From Filobasidium wieringae (taxonomy: Eukaryota > Basidiomycota > Tremellomycetes > Filobasidiales > Filobasidiaceae), in the NCBI GenBank assembly GCA_001600055.1, contig BCIV01000012.1:434474-498473 (forward strand): a stretch of DNA of 64,000 bases, given 5' to 3'. A program made the position numbers and the translations under genes. The notes beneath the pieces were generated by a model. It searched no databases. It saw only the letters and a program-made list of their open reading frames with translations, and was not told where the DNA came from. Positions 63,769 through 64,000 of the stretch are shown one piece after another (position 1 is the first letter of the stretch; each line of letters starts with the position of its first letter).

Positions 63769-63783
63769 GGTTATGAGCCCAGG
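63769..63783 (+). other. primer-binding site for initiator tRNA-Met fragment
   Basis: GGTTATGAGCCC directly follows the LTR. It is complementary to the GGGCTCATAACC anticodon arm of eukaryotic initiator tRNA-Met. Drosophila copia and yeast Ty5 are primed from this internal (half-tRNA) region. Confidence 0.75.
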
Positions 63784-63870
63784 GTATTCACCCCCCACTC
63801 AGTGAAGAGGATCAAAGGATACTGAATTCTCTTCCCTCTCCCGTACACTGTACTACTCCTTCCTTCTCCC

Positions 63871-64000
63871 TAGAGTTGGCACAAGTTTAACTTGGACGCC
63901 TGAACGTGAACAAACAAACGGCTGTTTTTGAGCGTTTGAATGCCTATGAAGTTCAAATCTGAATGCATTCAATTTTAAGAATTTCAATCTGGAGTTCAAG
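63871..64000 (+). mobile_element. left end of a second hAT element, cut by window
   Basis: It starts TAGAGTTGGCA, the exact inverse of the right end at 57553-57563. It then follows the same pattern as 52418 onward, including CTGAAC and GTGAACAAA, GTTTTTGA and GTTCAA motifs. Similarity to the first left end is clear but diverged. Confidence 0.6.

Overview
The window looks like chromosomal DNA of a basidiomycete yeast, most likely a tremellomycete (Cryptococcus/Kwoniella-like). This is inferred from very short dense introns (mostly 50-70 nt, GTAAGT/GTGAGT donors, CTNAC-type branch points), compact gene spacing of about 2 kb per gene, and fungal-type versions of conserved proteins. No rRNA gene, CRISPR array or bacterial-type operon was seen, and I found no convincing tRNA gene. 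Exon boundaries below were worked out by hand from splice signals, reading frame and known family sequences. Where they were not resolved, the entry says so.

Region 1 (1-51,300) is a normal gene-rich segment with genes on both strands: a CCCH zinc-finger protein (-, cut by the window start), CCS1 copper chaperone (+), an acidic nuclear-type protein (-), a short-chain dehydrogenase (-), PDE1 cAMP phosphodiesterase (-), a coiled-coil protein (+), EFG1 rRNA-processing factor (-), an FSH serine hydrolase (+), two small hypothetical genes (+), eIF2B beta/GCD7 (-), ERD2 HDEL receptor (+), a 738-aa orphan (+), LRO1 acyltransferase (-), mitochondrial bL32 (+), a possible small gene (-), the TORC2 subunit Rictor/AVO3 (+), ARF6 GTPase (-), an orphan (+), UFD3/DOA1 (-), mitochondrial Hsp70 SSC1 (+), AP-1 gamma adaptin APL4 (+), a TBCC-domain protein with a long N-terminal extension (+), a citron-like AGC kinase (-) and a Caj1/Djp1-type DnaJ protein (+). 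The genes are functionally unrelated housekeeping and signalling genes. Several themes recur (membrane traffic: ERD2, ARF6, APL4; mitochondrial function: SSC1, bL32; TOR/cAMP signalling: AVO3, PDE1), but nothing indicates co-regulation as a cluster.

Region 2 (51,800-64,000) is a nested transposon graveyard without intact host genes. It holds a 228-bp solo LTR (-), a degenerate hAT DNA transposon (about 52,418-57,563) that itself contains a candidate 560-bp solo LTR, and a broken Ty1/copia element (gag-protease-integrase-RT-RNase H, about 57,650-63,496). The copia pol is split by an insertion that carries another solo LTR. The copia element ends in a 228-bp LTR that is immediately followed by a primer-binding site matching the anticodon arm of initiator tRNA-Met. 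This arrangement indicates two copia elements in tandem sharing one LTR. A second hAT end begins at 63,871 and runs off the window. The most unusual signals are the shared LTR with its half-tRNA primer site, and the hAT transposase introns, which are loaded with the same TTGAAC motif that fills the transposon ends.
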